From NCBI GenBank assembly GCA_002789815.1, contig PFTZ01000055.1:1-8140 (forward strand): 8,140 nucleotides of DNA, in the 5' to 3' direction. The DNA is from Candidatus Berkelbacteria bacterium CG_4_9_14_3_um_filter_39_23. Lineage in GTDB: Bacteria; Patescibacteriota; UBA1384; GWA2-35-9; CG2-30-39-44. The translations under genes were made by a program, and so were the position numbers. Shown one piece after another: positions 1 to 5,960 of this stretch. The notes under the pieces are model-generated. The model was given only the letters and a program-made list of their open reading frames with translations, was not told the origin of the DNA and did no database searches. Each line of letters starts with the position of its first letter. Position 1 is the first letter of the stretch.

Positions 1-73
1 AGAGGAGATGCGGGAATGACACACCCTCTTGTCATCCTCAACCGAAAGCGAAGCGCTTCGGATTGGGGATCCA
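1..73. repeat. 73-bp direct repeat, copy 1
   Basis: This matches 109-181 at 70 of 73 positions, at an offset of 108 bases. It contains a long imperfect hairpin: the ATCCTCAACCGAAAGCG arm at 34-50 pairs with the arm ending GGATTGGGGAT at 70, around the palindrome CGAAGCGCTTCG at 49-60. Confidence 0.85.
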
Positions 74-83
74 TTCGGACTGG

Positions 84-103
84 ATTCCCGTTTTCACGGG
101 AAT
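84..103. repeat. dRS3-like 20-bp hairpin, copy 1
   Basis: The sequence has the form ATTCCC-N8-GGGAAT. The perfect stem extends to 8 bp (ATTCCCGT with ACGGGAAT) around the loop TTTC. ATTCCC-N8-GGGAAT is the consensus of the dRS3 repeat known from Neisseria genomes. The similarity may be convergent. Confidence 0.8.
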
Positions 104-108
104 GACAG

Positions 109-181
109 AGAGGAGATGCGGGAATGACACACCCCTTTGTCATCCTCAACCGAAAGCAAAGCGCTTCGGATTGGGGATCCA
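109..181. repeat. 73-bp direct repeat, copy 2
   Basis: This is the second copy of the 1-73 module. Base 158 is A where copy 1 has G, which breaks the CGAAGCGCTTCG palindrome by one base. The hairpin with the GGATTGGGGAT arm is otherwise kept. Confidence 0.85.
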
Positions 182-195
182 CATTCTTTTTTGTC

Positions 196-216
196 ATCCC
201 ACACTTGATGCGGGAT
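196..216. repeat. Imperfect hairpin of the GTCATCCC...GCGGGATCC type
   Basis: ATCCCACA (196-203) pairs with TGCGGGAT (209-216) around CTTGA, with one A-C mismatch. The sequence GTCATCCCacaCTTGATGCGGGATCC has the form of a widespread bacterial intergenic repeat. It is nested inside the larger mosaic. Confidence 0.65.
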
Positions 217-235
217 CCAGAAACTATTTGTATAG

Positions 236-255
236 ATTCCCGTTTTCACGGGAAT
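236..255. repeat. dRS3-like 20-bp hairpin, copy 2
   Basis: This is identical to the copy at 84-103, with the same 8-bp perfect stem and TTTC loop. It sits at the end of a second module beginning GTCATCC at 193. It lies about 100 bases beyond the stop of the DUF4012 gene and would form a hairpin in read-through RNA. Confidence 0.8.
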
Positions 256-352
256 GACAGGGAGGAGATACGGGGATGACACAAGGCAGACAAGACGGAG
301 AACGGCATAGGGGCAGAATTTGTTTTATAAAAGTTTTGCGTAAGCCGTGAAA

Positions 353-1726
353 TTAGTAATTTATTCCCATATCTTTTTCTAACCCTCCCTCAAACACCTT
401 TTCGCCGTTGATATCAATCTTGTATTTTTCGCCAGTAGCGCCGGGTTGTTTTTGCAGATATAAATCATCATACCCAGAAGGTAAAACAAAATTCATCTCT
501 AAACTTTTCGTTTGGTTAGGATTAGTGATAAACCAAAATCCGAACGAATTTTTACCTCCATCAATTTCCTGCTTTACACTTTTTGCAATATCCTCGCCAG
601 CGAGCGTGGCACTGTCAAGCTTGGCGCCCATCGGCAAAAACACGCGCGTGTAATTAGCGTTACGGTCAATCGGAAAATTATCCGAACGATTAGATAATGT
701 TCGCTCTATTTTCAAATTCAAATTGTTTTGATTTAAAGTATATTGAACATTTTGAGCCACCTGCCTTGAACTTTTACCTCCGCCTAAATTAGCATTGTTG
801 ATATATAAAAAATTATCTGCGGTTTGGACAATTGCGCCTCCCCAATTCTCAGAATTTACCAACTTCTCGCGCTGATCATTAAAATAAAATAGAATATTTT
901 TTTTATCTAGCGCGCTTAAAAATAATTTAGCTGTTTGAATTTTTTTAGATTTTGCCTGAGTAGCGATGTCAGGGAAAATTTTCGCGATTATCATTTTGGG
1001 CTGATTTTCTTTTAAACCTTCGGCGCTTTTATAGTAATTTTCCTCGACCTCTGTTTGAACTTGCGTCAAGATATTATCCGCATTCAAAGTGCCATACTCC
1101 TCGCTTTCAATCGGACCAGTAATGCGTAAAATCTCGGGCAACAAATTTGAGTTAATGGCAATAATTCCGTCAATTGATTGATTATACTGCGACTCAAAAA
1201 ACCACTTGATATCTTGGGACGCCTCGCTAAAATCCGCTTTCCAGTTGCTGTCGCGTAAATTCCACGAATTATTCGGACGCCACTCTTCTATAACATCCGG
1301 CTGGGGAATATAATAATTTTTAGTGAACGTATCGTCTTTTTGGTAGATATTGGTTTCAATCTGAAAATTGGCAACTTTTTTATCTTTGATTTTTAAAAGT
1401 CCAAACGACCCAATAAAACCGCCGGTTGGTCGAAGCTCGTCGCTGTTTTGAAACAAAATTAAATAATTGCCATCTTGATAAAGTTGATAAAGCGAAGCCG
1501 AATCAGCCAAGGTTTGATTTTTTGTAAGTGGCGCAAAAGTCAGAATTGATGCGGAAAAAATTAAAGTAAAGATTAGCCATTTGGAAAAACTAAAAAAGCT
1601 TCGTCTTGTGTTGTTAGCAACTTGATCTGATGTTTGACTGTGTTTATTTAAAACAATAGGGATTGGTATCCCAAAATTATCAGCGCGCTTCGCCTTAAAA
1701 ATTCCGTCTATATTTTTTTTCAGCAT
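353..1726 (-). CDS. DUF4012 domain-containing membrane-anchored protein
   Basis: This 457-residue protein has a basic cytoplasmic tail of about 47 residues, one transmembrane helix at about 48-66, and then a large extracytoplasmic part. The DUF4012 hallmark DELRPTGGFIGSF is at 96-108. It is followed by SNWKADF (160-166), DGIIAIN (186-192), NQPK (241-244) and NANLGGGKSSR (311-321). The C-terminal third is beta-rich and ends with the family-like LYLQKQPG (422-429). The biochemical function of DUF4012 is not established as far as I know. As the last gene of a polysaccharide operon it probably acts in envelope glycan handling. The start is the first ATG after an in-frame TGA at 1739-1741; only a weak GAAAG lies before it, while a strong AAGGAGG sits 48 bases upstream. 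Domain call confident, role inferred. Confidence 0.9.
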   Translation of the reverse strand: MLKKNIDGIFKAKRADNFGIPIPIVLNKHSQTSDQVANNTRRSFFSFSKWLIFTLIFSASILTFAPLTKNQTLADSASLYQLYQDGNYLILFQNSDELRPTGGFIGSFGLLKIKDKKVANFQIETNIYQKDDTFTKNYYIPQPDVIEEWRPNNSWNLRDSNWKADFSEASQDIKWFFESQYNQSIDGIIAINSNLLPEILRITGPIESEEYGTLNADNILTQVQTEVEENYYKSAEGLKENQPKMIIAKIFPDIATQAKSKKIQTAKLFLSALDKKNILFYFNDQREKLVNSENWGGAIVQTADNFLYINNANLGGGKSSRQVAQNVQYTLNQNNLNLKIERTLSNRSDNFPIDRNANYTRVFLPMGAKLDSATLAGEDIAKSVKQEIDGGKNSFGFWFITNPNQTKSLEMNFVLPSGYDDLYLQKQPGATGEKYKIDINGEKVFEGGLEKDMGINY

Positions 1727-1745
1727 ATTTTTCTGCTTTCAAACT

Positions 1746-1781
1746 TTAAACCACTTCGCGCGTTTGGCTCACAACCTCCTT
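1746..1781 (-). promoter_or_regulatory. Orphan strong Shine-Dalgarno with possible 8-codon leader
   Basis: AAGGAGG (1775-1781 on the minus strand) is a near-perfect ribosome site, but it lies 48 bases before the DUF4012 ATG. The nearest start is a GTG at 1770-1772, only 2 bases beyond it, opening an 8-codon frame (MSQTREVV) that ends in TAA at 1746-1748. It may be a standby ribosome site, a leader peptide or a relic of an older start. Nothing in the sequence decides among these. Confidence 0.4.
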
Positions 1782-1789
1782 GTGTTTTT

Positions 1790-2401
1790 TTACTCTCTAA
1801 AATATTCCAACACAAAACTTCCAAGGATGCCGAGAATCAGCCCTCCGATTAAGCTAATACAAAATGTGGACGGATAACTGATTTTATCCTGCAATACCAA
1901 GCTATCGGAAATATCTAGATTAAAATTGTCGGAAATATATTTTTTGTTTTTATCGTCAAGTATTTTTTGATCGGTCAATTTTTTCGCGCTGTTTAAAACT
2001 CGCGTAAGCTCTTCTTTTTGCGCTGATTTGGTGCTCACTACCAAGTTTGAACTTGAAATTTGGTTGCGACTGGTTTTGAAAATTTTAGCCATATCCGTCA
2101 CATTGCTGGCTGGCACATTGACACCGGCATCTTGATAAATTTCATTGATAAAATTCGGGCTGGCAAATAACGCTTCAAACGATTGGATTAAAGCTAGCGT
2201 GGCGTTTATGGTGTAATAATTATTGTAATCATCGTTTTGGGCTGGCGTGGGAGAATTGGTCAAGCTCATAGTAATCGCGCCACTGTACATTGTCGGCTTT
2301 AAGTATTGCCAAAAACTTGCAAGCCCTGCCACCAAGAGCGCGATAACAATAATAAATACTTTATGTTTTGCAATAATTTTTACATAGTCTTTCAGTTCCA
2401 T
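1790..2401 (-). CDS. Wzz/CapA-like polysaccharide chain-length determinant
   Basis: The protein is 203 residues long. It has the polysaccharide co-polymerase layout: a short cytoplasmic N-terminus, helix 1 at about 14-32, an extracytoplasmic region of about 145 residues, helix 2 at about 178-198 and a tiny cytoplasmic tail (EYFRE). The N-terminal MELKDYVKIIAKHK leading into a hydrophobic helix, then PTMYSGAITMSL, resembles the Wzz N-terminal domain. Its size fits the short Gram-positive CapA/CpsC type better than long enterobacterial Wzz. Such proteins set glycan chain length and often pair with a tyrosine kinase; no kinase is fused or adjacent here. AGGAG at 2408-2412 overlaps the stop of the upstream glycosyltransferase and lies 6 bases before the ATG, so translation is probably coupled. 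The tail has no tyrosine cluster. Confidence 0.8.
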   Translation of the reverse strand: MELKDYVKIIAKHKVFIIVIALLVAGLASFWQYLKPTMYSGAITMSLTNSPTPAQNDDYNNYYTINATLALIQSFEALFASPNFINEIYQDAGVNVPASNVTDMAKIFKTSRNQISSSNLVVSTKSAQKEELTRVLNSAKKLTDQKILDDKNKKYISDNFNLDISDSLVLQDKISYPSTFCISLIGGLILGILGSFVLEYFRE

Positions 2402-2407
2402 AATTGT

Positions 2408-2413
2408 CTCCTA
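2408..2413 (-). promoter_or_regulatory. Shine-Dalgarno overlapping upstream stop (TAGGAG)
   Basis: The stop codon TAG (2411-2413) of the GT4 gene shares two bases with AGGAG (2408-2412), the ribosome site for the Wzz-like gene starting at 2401. This fixes that start and suggests that ribosomes finishing the transferase re-initiate on the next frame. Confidence 0.75.
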
Positions 2414-3541
2414 TTGATTTTTTTTTAATGTTAATAAATTATGTTGATGGTAAATCCTGCCAACAAACCCCTTTATTTTCATGTTAAATCTTTTTTGACG
2501 AAAGCGCAAGGCAACAGCGCGAACTTCTTGCGGATTAAATTTTTTTGCGTCAAAACGAGTAATCGCGCCTAGCAAGGACTGGGGTGTTTGCTGGCTAAAA
2601 AATATGCCTGACACATTTTCTTTGATAGTTTCCAGCGCGCCACCCTCGCCATACGCAATCACCGGTGTGCCACAGCTCATTGCCTCGACTGACGTAATTC
2701 CAAAATCCTCCAAAGGCGTAAAAATATAAGCGCGAGCGTTTTGATATAATACCTTCAATTTTTCATCAGAAACGCGACCGACAAATTGCACATTTTTTGT
2801 CGCGATCGTTTTTAATTTATTGAGTTCTGGTCCGCTTCCGGCAATAATTAATTTTTTTTGAGGCATTTTGGCAAAAGCTTTTACTGCCACATCAAACCGT
2901 TTGTATGGCACAATCCGCCCAGTCATTAAAAAATAATCTTGCCTGTTCGTTTGCAAAGAAAAAAAATCAGTGTCAACTGGTGGATAAATTATTACGCTGC
3001 CAATTTGGTAAAATTTTTTTATCCGTTTTTGAACTTCGCGAGAATTAGCGATAAAATAATCAACTTTTTGCGCCACGCGAAAATCAACTTTTTGTAGCCA
3101 TGGCACGATCATCCGCATCAGCCATTGCAAGCCACGAGGCACAGCGGTCGCAATATAATCATATTTATCAATCCATAAAAAACGGGTTGGCGTATTACAA
3201 TAGCAAATATGAATTTGTCCTTTTTCTTTTTTAATTCCTTTGGCAAGCGCAGAAGTGACTGTGATGATTATGTCGTAATTTTTCAATTTTAATCGCTTAA
3301 AAAAGAATGGGTAAAAAACTAAAAGCTGTTTATAAAATTTGTTGAGTATGTAATTTGTAAAAAGCGGTTGAATTTTTTGCTTGGGAAAAAACGACCCCAT
3401 TTTGGCTTTATTAAAAAATAATGTATAGATTGGCGCTGTTGGGTAAATTTTTGTTAATTCTAAAATTACCCTTTCTGACCCGCCAAGTTGGGTTAAAAAA
3501 TCTGCGACAATGGCTATACGAGGATTTTCGAATTTATTCAT
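2411..3541 (-). CDS. Glycosyltransferase family 4 (GT-B fold), polysaccharide assembly
   Basis: This 376-residue protein carries the marks of a GT4 retaining glycosyltransferase. The N-terminal acceptor domain has LGGSERV (19-25) and CYCNTPTRFLW (113-123). The linker has FIANSREVQKRI (163-174) and IYPPVD (185-190). The C-terminal nucleotide-sugar domain has GRIVPYKRFD (208-217), IIAGSGPEL (232-240) and the EX7E motif (E278 and E286 in EDFGITSVE), followed by MSCGTPVIAYGEGG. The overall pattern resembles O-antigen mannosyltransferases of the WbaZ/MtfB kind, but the sugar cannot be read from sequence. It has no membrane helix and probably acts on the cytoplasmic membrane face after the sugar-phosphate transferase encoded 27 bases upstream. 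An in-frame TAA lies just before the ATG, so the start is firm. No Shine-Dalgarno is visible. Confidence 0.92.
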   Translation of the reverse strand: MNKFENPRIAIVADFLTQLGGSERVILELTKIYPTAPIYTLFFNKAKMGSFFPKQKIQPLFTNYILNKFYKQLLVFYPFFFKRLKLKNYDIIITVTSALAKGIKKEKGQIHICYCNTPTRFLWIDKYDYIATAVPRGLQWLMRMIVPWLQKVDFRVAQKVDYFIANSREVQKRIKKFYQIGSVIIYPPVDTDFFSLQTNRQDYFLMTGRIVPYKRFDVAVKAFAKMPQKKLIIAGSGPELNKLKTIATKNVQFVGRVSDEKLKVLYQNARAYIFTPLEDFGITSVEAMSCGTPVIAYGEGGALETIKENVSGIFFSQQTPQSLLGAITRFDAKKFNPQEVRAVALRFRQKRFNMKIKGFVGRIYHQHNLLTLKKNQ

Positions 3542-3568
3542 ATAAACATTTTATCAGAAATTAAAAAT

Positions 3569-4918
3569 CTAATAAGCTCCTCTTCCGCGAACCACCACCC
3601 AAATAGTTTTGAGTAAAATTACAAAGTCAAGCCACAAAGTCCAATTTTCAATATAATAAATATCCAGTCGCACCCATTCGTCAAAATCAACATTGGACCG
3701 ACCTGACACTTGCCAAAGCCCGGTAATGCCCGGCTTAACCCCCAACCTTTTCCTCTGCCATTCATTATAATGCTCCACTTCCTCGGGCATTGGCGGTCGT
3801 GGTCCAATCAAGCTCATATCGCCTTTTAGCACATTAAAAATTTGAGGCAATTCATCAATAGAAAATTTTCGCAGAAACTTGCCAAGAGGATAAATACGCG
3901 GATCGTTTTTTAATTTAAACATATTGCCATATTTTTTAATATACTTTTTATGCAATTTATGAGCGTCTGGATTCATCGTGCGAAATTTTAAAAAAGAAAA
4001 CTGCCTGCCCAGCCCGACTCGTTTTTGACGAAATAAAATCGGACCATTCGGCGATGATAACTTTACCCCTATCACTGCCAGAAAATAGATTGGCGATAAA
4101 ATTATCAGTAAAATAATTGAGGTAATGATGTCAAAAATCCGTTTGTAAATTCCACCCCAACCAAAAAGCGGGGTGCGTTGATATTCAATCATCGGAATAC
4201 CGGCAATAAGTTGTAAATCAACTTTGGCAGTTTGCGCGCGGAAAAGATTGGGGATTACCTTAAAACCAATCCCGCGCTCCGCGCAATAATTCAAAATCCG
4301 CGTGATTTGTTTGTCAGACGCGTACGGATCAGCCATAATCACTTCGTCAATATTTGAGGTAATTACTGATTGAATTTTTTCCAGCGCGTTATGATCCAAG
4401 GTTTTGATTATTTTATACCCCCAACTCAAATCTGTTTTTAAATTATTTATCACCAGTTTGGCAATACCTCTGTTACCAATAATCGCCAGCCGAATCACAC
4501 CGATATCAAATTTGTATAAATAACTCTGGAGTAAATTGGCTACAATTCTGTATGTGGAAATTAGTAAAATTGAATATGCGAGGGCGTAAAAAATAATCAG
4601 GCGAGAGAAAAAATCAGTGCGGGATAAAAATATATAGCTGATAGAAATTAGAGTAGCTGCCAACGATCCGATAATTATGCGACTTGCTTCCTCAAAAGTA
4701 TGCCCTTTTTCACTCGGAATATATAATTTTTGGAGGGCAAAAAACAAAATCCAAATCGGCGCCATCACTAAAGTAAATTTTAAAAATTCATTAAAATTCC
4801 AAATATAATCATAATCGGTTTGTAAGCGAGTAAAGTAAGCCAACATAAAAGCGCCTACCACAAACATATAATCAAATGGCACCTTCAGCGCGCTAAATAA
4901 AATTTTTGATCGTTTCAT
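3569..4918 (-). CDS. Polyprenyl-phosphate glycosyl-1-phosphate transferase (WbaP/WcaJ type)
   Basis: This enzyme starts glycan synthesis by moving a sugar-1-phosphate from a nucleotide sugar to a polyprenyl phosphate in the membrane. The 449-residue length is normal for the large PGPT class. There are four N-terminal helices (about 13-31, 45-63, 83-99, 107-127), then a Rossmann-like soluble domain (about 140-240; VIRLAIIGNRGIA), then the catalytic bacterial sugar transferase domain. That domain has a membrane-dipping helix at about 263-285, KFRTM (311-315), the catalytic Asp-Glu pair D355-E356 in SIDELPQ, IGPRPP (371-376), PGITGLWQVSGR (396-407) and the usual GRGAY end. The sugar (glucose, galactose or another) is not determinable. 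It is the first gene of a four-gene operon with a promoter at 4939-4967. The predicted leader is only about 13 bases and carries no Shine-Dalgarno. Confidence 0.95.
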   Translation of the reverse strand: MKRSKILFSALKVPFDYMFVVGAFMLAYFTRLQTDYDYIWNFNEFLKFTLVMAPIWILFFALQKLYIPSEKGHTFEEASRIIIGSLAATLISISYIFLSRTDFFSRLIIFYALAYSILLISTYRIVANLLQSYLYKFDIGVIRLAIIGNRGIAKLVINNLKTDLSWGYKIIKTLDHNALEKIQSVITSNIDEVIMADPYASDKQITRILNYCAERGIGFKVIPNLFRAQTAKVDLQLIAGIPMIEYQRTPLFGWGGIYKRIFDIITSIILLIILSPIYFLAVIGVKLSSPNGPILFRQKRVGLGRQFSFLKFRTMNPDAHKLHKKYIKKYGNMFKLKNDPRIYPLGKFLRKFSIDELPQIFNVLKGDMSLIGPRPPMPEEVEHYNEWQRKRLGVKPGITGLWQVSGRSNVDFDEWVRLDIYYIENWTLWLDFVILLKTIWVVVRGRGAY

Positions 4919-4938
4919 ATTTTTGAGTTGTAGTTTTT

Positions 4939-4967
4939 ACTATAGCAAAAATTCGCGGAATGTTCAA
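4939..4967 (-). promoter_or_regulatory. Sigma-70-type promoter (extended -10) of the polysaccharide operon
   Basis: On the minus strand, TTGAAC (4962-4967) and TATAGT (4939-4944) are separated by 17 bases, and TGC directly before the -10 makes it an extended -10. The expected start is near 4932, giving about a 13-base leader to the ATG at 4918. It lies just after a terminator, as expected for a new transcription unit. Confidence 0.7.
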
Positions 4968-5004
4968 TAGTGATATGCTCAAGAATATAAACATTTTTTA
5001 AACC

Positions 5005-5030
5005 AAAAAACCCGCACTTTTGGGTGCGAG
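5005..5030 (-). terminator. Intrinsic terminator of the 68-residue protein gene
   Basis: Read on the minus strand, CTCGCAC (5024-5030) pairs with GTGCGGG (5011-5017) over 7 bp with one G-U, around the loop CCAAAA, followed by six U (5005-5010). The plus-strand reading has a C-A mismatch and a poorer tail. It follows the stop at 5056 by about 25 bases and insulates the polysaccharide operon. Confidence 0.85.
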
Positions 5031-5055
5031 CTTTTTGATTAGCTCAATAAATAAG

Positions 5056-5262
5056 CTACTTGGCTCTTCGGAGCATCGGCAGTCCGGTGCGCGAGTTTTC
5101 CATTATTTCGTAGCCTTCCGGGATTTCATCCAGCGCTGTGGCTTCGTCAACTTTACGAGAAAAATAATAAATTCTTTGCAGTCTGCCTCCGCGCAAAGTC
5201 ACTTCTTTGGAATGCAGATAATATGTTTCGCCTGACTTTTTTGATTCGGTACTAAATGCCAT
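5056..5262 (-). CDS. Small conserved protein of unknown function (68 aa)
   Basis: This is a soluble 68-residue protein without a signal or membrane segment. Its pattern is TYYLHSKEVTLRGGR (13-27), IYYFSRKV (31-38) and IPEGYEIMENSRTGLPMLRR (47-66). I recall similar short proteins in diverse bacteria, with a YYLH...YFF/YFSR...PxGYEVxENxRTGLPxL layout, but no assigned role. The start is decided by a perfect AAGGAGGTGA at 5269-5278. The gene has its own promoter (5323-5350) and terminator (5005-5030), so it is monocistronic and probably well expressed. Being small, charged and strongly initiated, it could be a housekeeping accessory or nucleic-acid-associated protein; that is speculation. Confidence 0.88.
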   Translation of the reverse strand: MAFSTESKKSGETYYLHSKEVTLRGGRLQRIYYFSRKVDEATALDEIPEGYEIMENSRTGLPMLRRAK

Positions 5263-5268
5263 CTTTTC

Positions 5269-5278
5269 TCACCTCCTT
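5269..5278 (-). promoter_or_regulatory. Perfect Shine-Dalgarno (AAGGAGGTGA)
   Basis: All ten bases are complementary to the usual 16S rRNA 3' end. The AAGGAGGT core lies 8 bases before the ATG at 5262. It is the strongest ribosome site attached to a clear gene in the window and shows that the host uses the classical anti-SD. Confidence 0.9.
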
Positions 5279-5322
5279 CTCAATTGAATTATTTTTTAAC
5301 CTGTAACTTTTCCATCTCTACT

Positions 5323-5350
5323 ATCATAACCCGTTAATTAGGTTTGTCAA
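5323..5350 (-). promoter_or_regulatory. Consensus-like sigma-70 promoter of the 68-residue protein gene
   Basis: On the minus strand a perfect TTGACA (5345-5350) is followed after 16 bases by TATGAT (5323-5328, five of six). The predicted start near 5316 leaves a leader of about 54 bases ending in the strong ribosome site. This is the closest match to consensus in the window. Confidence 0.75.
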
Positions 5351-5426
5351 GCCATTGCCAAAAATTAGACGCAAACATACAAATAGCACAAATTACACAG
5401 AATTATTTTATTGCCTTCGTTTTTAT

Positions 5427-5846
5427 TTACAATCCATAATACTCACCCCAAGTTTTCGCTCGTTTTTGTTTTAGCGCAGGGATTTTTATTCCTTCACAAA
5501 AAATTTGCCAATTATTATTTTCATCTTGATTGATTTTCCATTCAGACGGAACAAAAACAACTTTTGTGTTGCTATCCCATTTTTTGGGATATTTTTTTAA
5601 AATTTCAATTGGTGGTTCACAAGCTAATAGGGAACCGTCGGGCGTATAGGCTTCTCCTAAAAATTTCCCTAACCATCCTTGTGTATTGCCTTGCTCAGCA
5701 TCTTGCAACCATTCCGCCGGGATATCGTAACGATATTCCCCATATTGTGGATATTTTTCAATTAAGGGTTGTTTTATCGCCCAAAGTGTAGAACGGTCAA
5801 GTTTATCTTTTCCCCAAAAATTTAAAGGTAAAAAAACTTGCCTCAT
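5427..5846 (-). CDS. Hypothetical tryptophan-rich protein (139 aa)
   Basis: I do not recognise this protein. It has 139 residues, no signal peptide, no membrane helix and no cysteine-pair motif. It carries eight tryptophans spread along its length (NFWGK, TLWAIK, AEWLQD, QGWLGK, KKWDSN, SEWKIN, NNWQIF, KTWGEY), which suggests a compact soluble fold or a ligand-binding surface. The frame stays open eight codons above the ATG (YPHFDGDP) before TAA at 5871-5873, and that TAA lies inside a perfect TATAAT. A start at 5846 is therefore likely, with GGGG about 5 bases upstream as a weak ribosome site. It follows the permease gene after 114 bases, so a separate transcript is plausible. No terminator is evident after it. 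Length and regular codon use favour a real gene. Confidence 0.65.
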   Translation of the reverse strand: MRQVFLPLNFWGKDKLDRSTLWAIKQPLIEKYPQYGEYRYDIPAEWLQDAEQGNTQGWLGKFLGEAYTPDGSLLACEPPIEILKKYPKKWDSNTKVVFVPSEWKINQDENNNWQIFCEGIKIPALKQKRAKTWGEYYGL

Positions 5847-5869
5847 TGGATCCCCATCAAAATGAGGAT

Positions 5870-5895
5870 ATTATAAATTCCGAATGTCTAATTCG
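5870..5895 (-). promoter_or_regulatory. Possible promoter and operator before the 139-residue protein gene
   Basis: A perfect -10 TATAAT is at 5870-5875 on the minus strand, but no good -35 is found at 16-18 bases (TCGAAC at 19 matches three of six). An inverted repeat CGAAT-N5-ATTCG at 5881-5895 lies in the spacer/-35 zone and could bind a regulator. The predicted start near 5863 gives a leader of about 17 bases. Confidence 0.4.
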
Positions 5896-5960
5896 TTCGA
5901 TTAATGCCACTCTTGATGTTCTGCCATATGAATATTTGATGAAAAAATTCGCTTTTACAC

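Larger units (their letters stand above)
1..283. repeat. Mosaic of dispersed-type repeats with hairpins (REP/MITE-like)
   Basis: This non-coding block is built from repeated modules. Positions 1-73 recur at 109-181 with three mismatches (at 27, 28 and 50). Positions 83-131 recur at 235-283 with three mismatches, the first 26 bases being identical. Modules tend to begin with GTCATCC (31, 139, 193) and end with GGAATGAC or GGGATGAC (106, 128, 258, 280), giving inverted ends. Open frames through it on both strands give the WIPVFTGMT-type peptides typical of such repeats, so I call no gene here. It lies just downstream of the DUF4012 gene, where its hairpins could protect or end the transcript; I see no U-rich terminator. 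Copies elsewhere in the genome are likely but cannot be seen from this window. Confidence 0.85.

Noticed and set aside
63..282. Open frames on both strands in the left repeat block
   Set aside because: They translate repeat DNA (WIPVFTGMT-type peptides) on both strands and change only where the repeat changes; no ribosome site or protein-like pattern supports them.
1..283. CRISPR array
   Set aside because: Repeats are few, of different sizes and unevenly spaced, with no constant spacer length and no cas genes.
3619..3807. 62-codon minus-strand frame within the sugar transferase
   Set aside because: It is an out-of-frame shadow of the conserved catalytic domain of the 449-residue enzyme.
5020..5235. 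71-codon plus-strand frame opposite the 68-residue protein
   Set aside because: The opposite strand has promoter, perfect Shine-Dalgarno, terminator and a family-like protein; this frame has none.
5351..5426. Degenerate ACAAATTACACAGAATTA-like short repeats between two genes
   Set aside because: This resembles AT-rich tandem motifs of some genomes, but only one or two poor units are present, too few to call.
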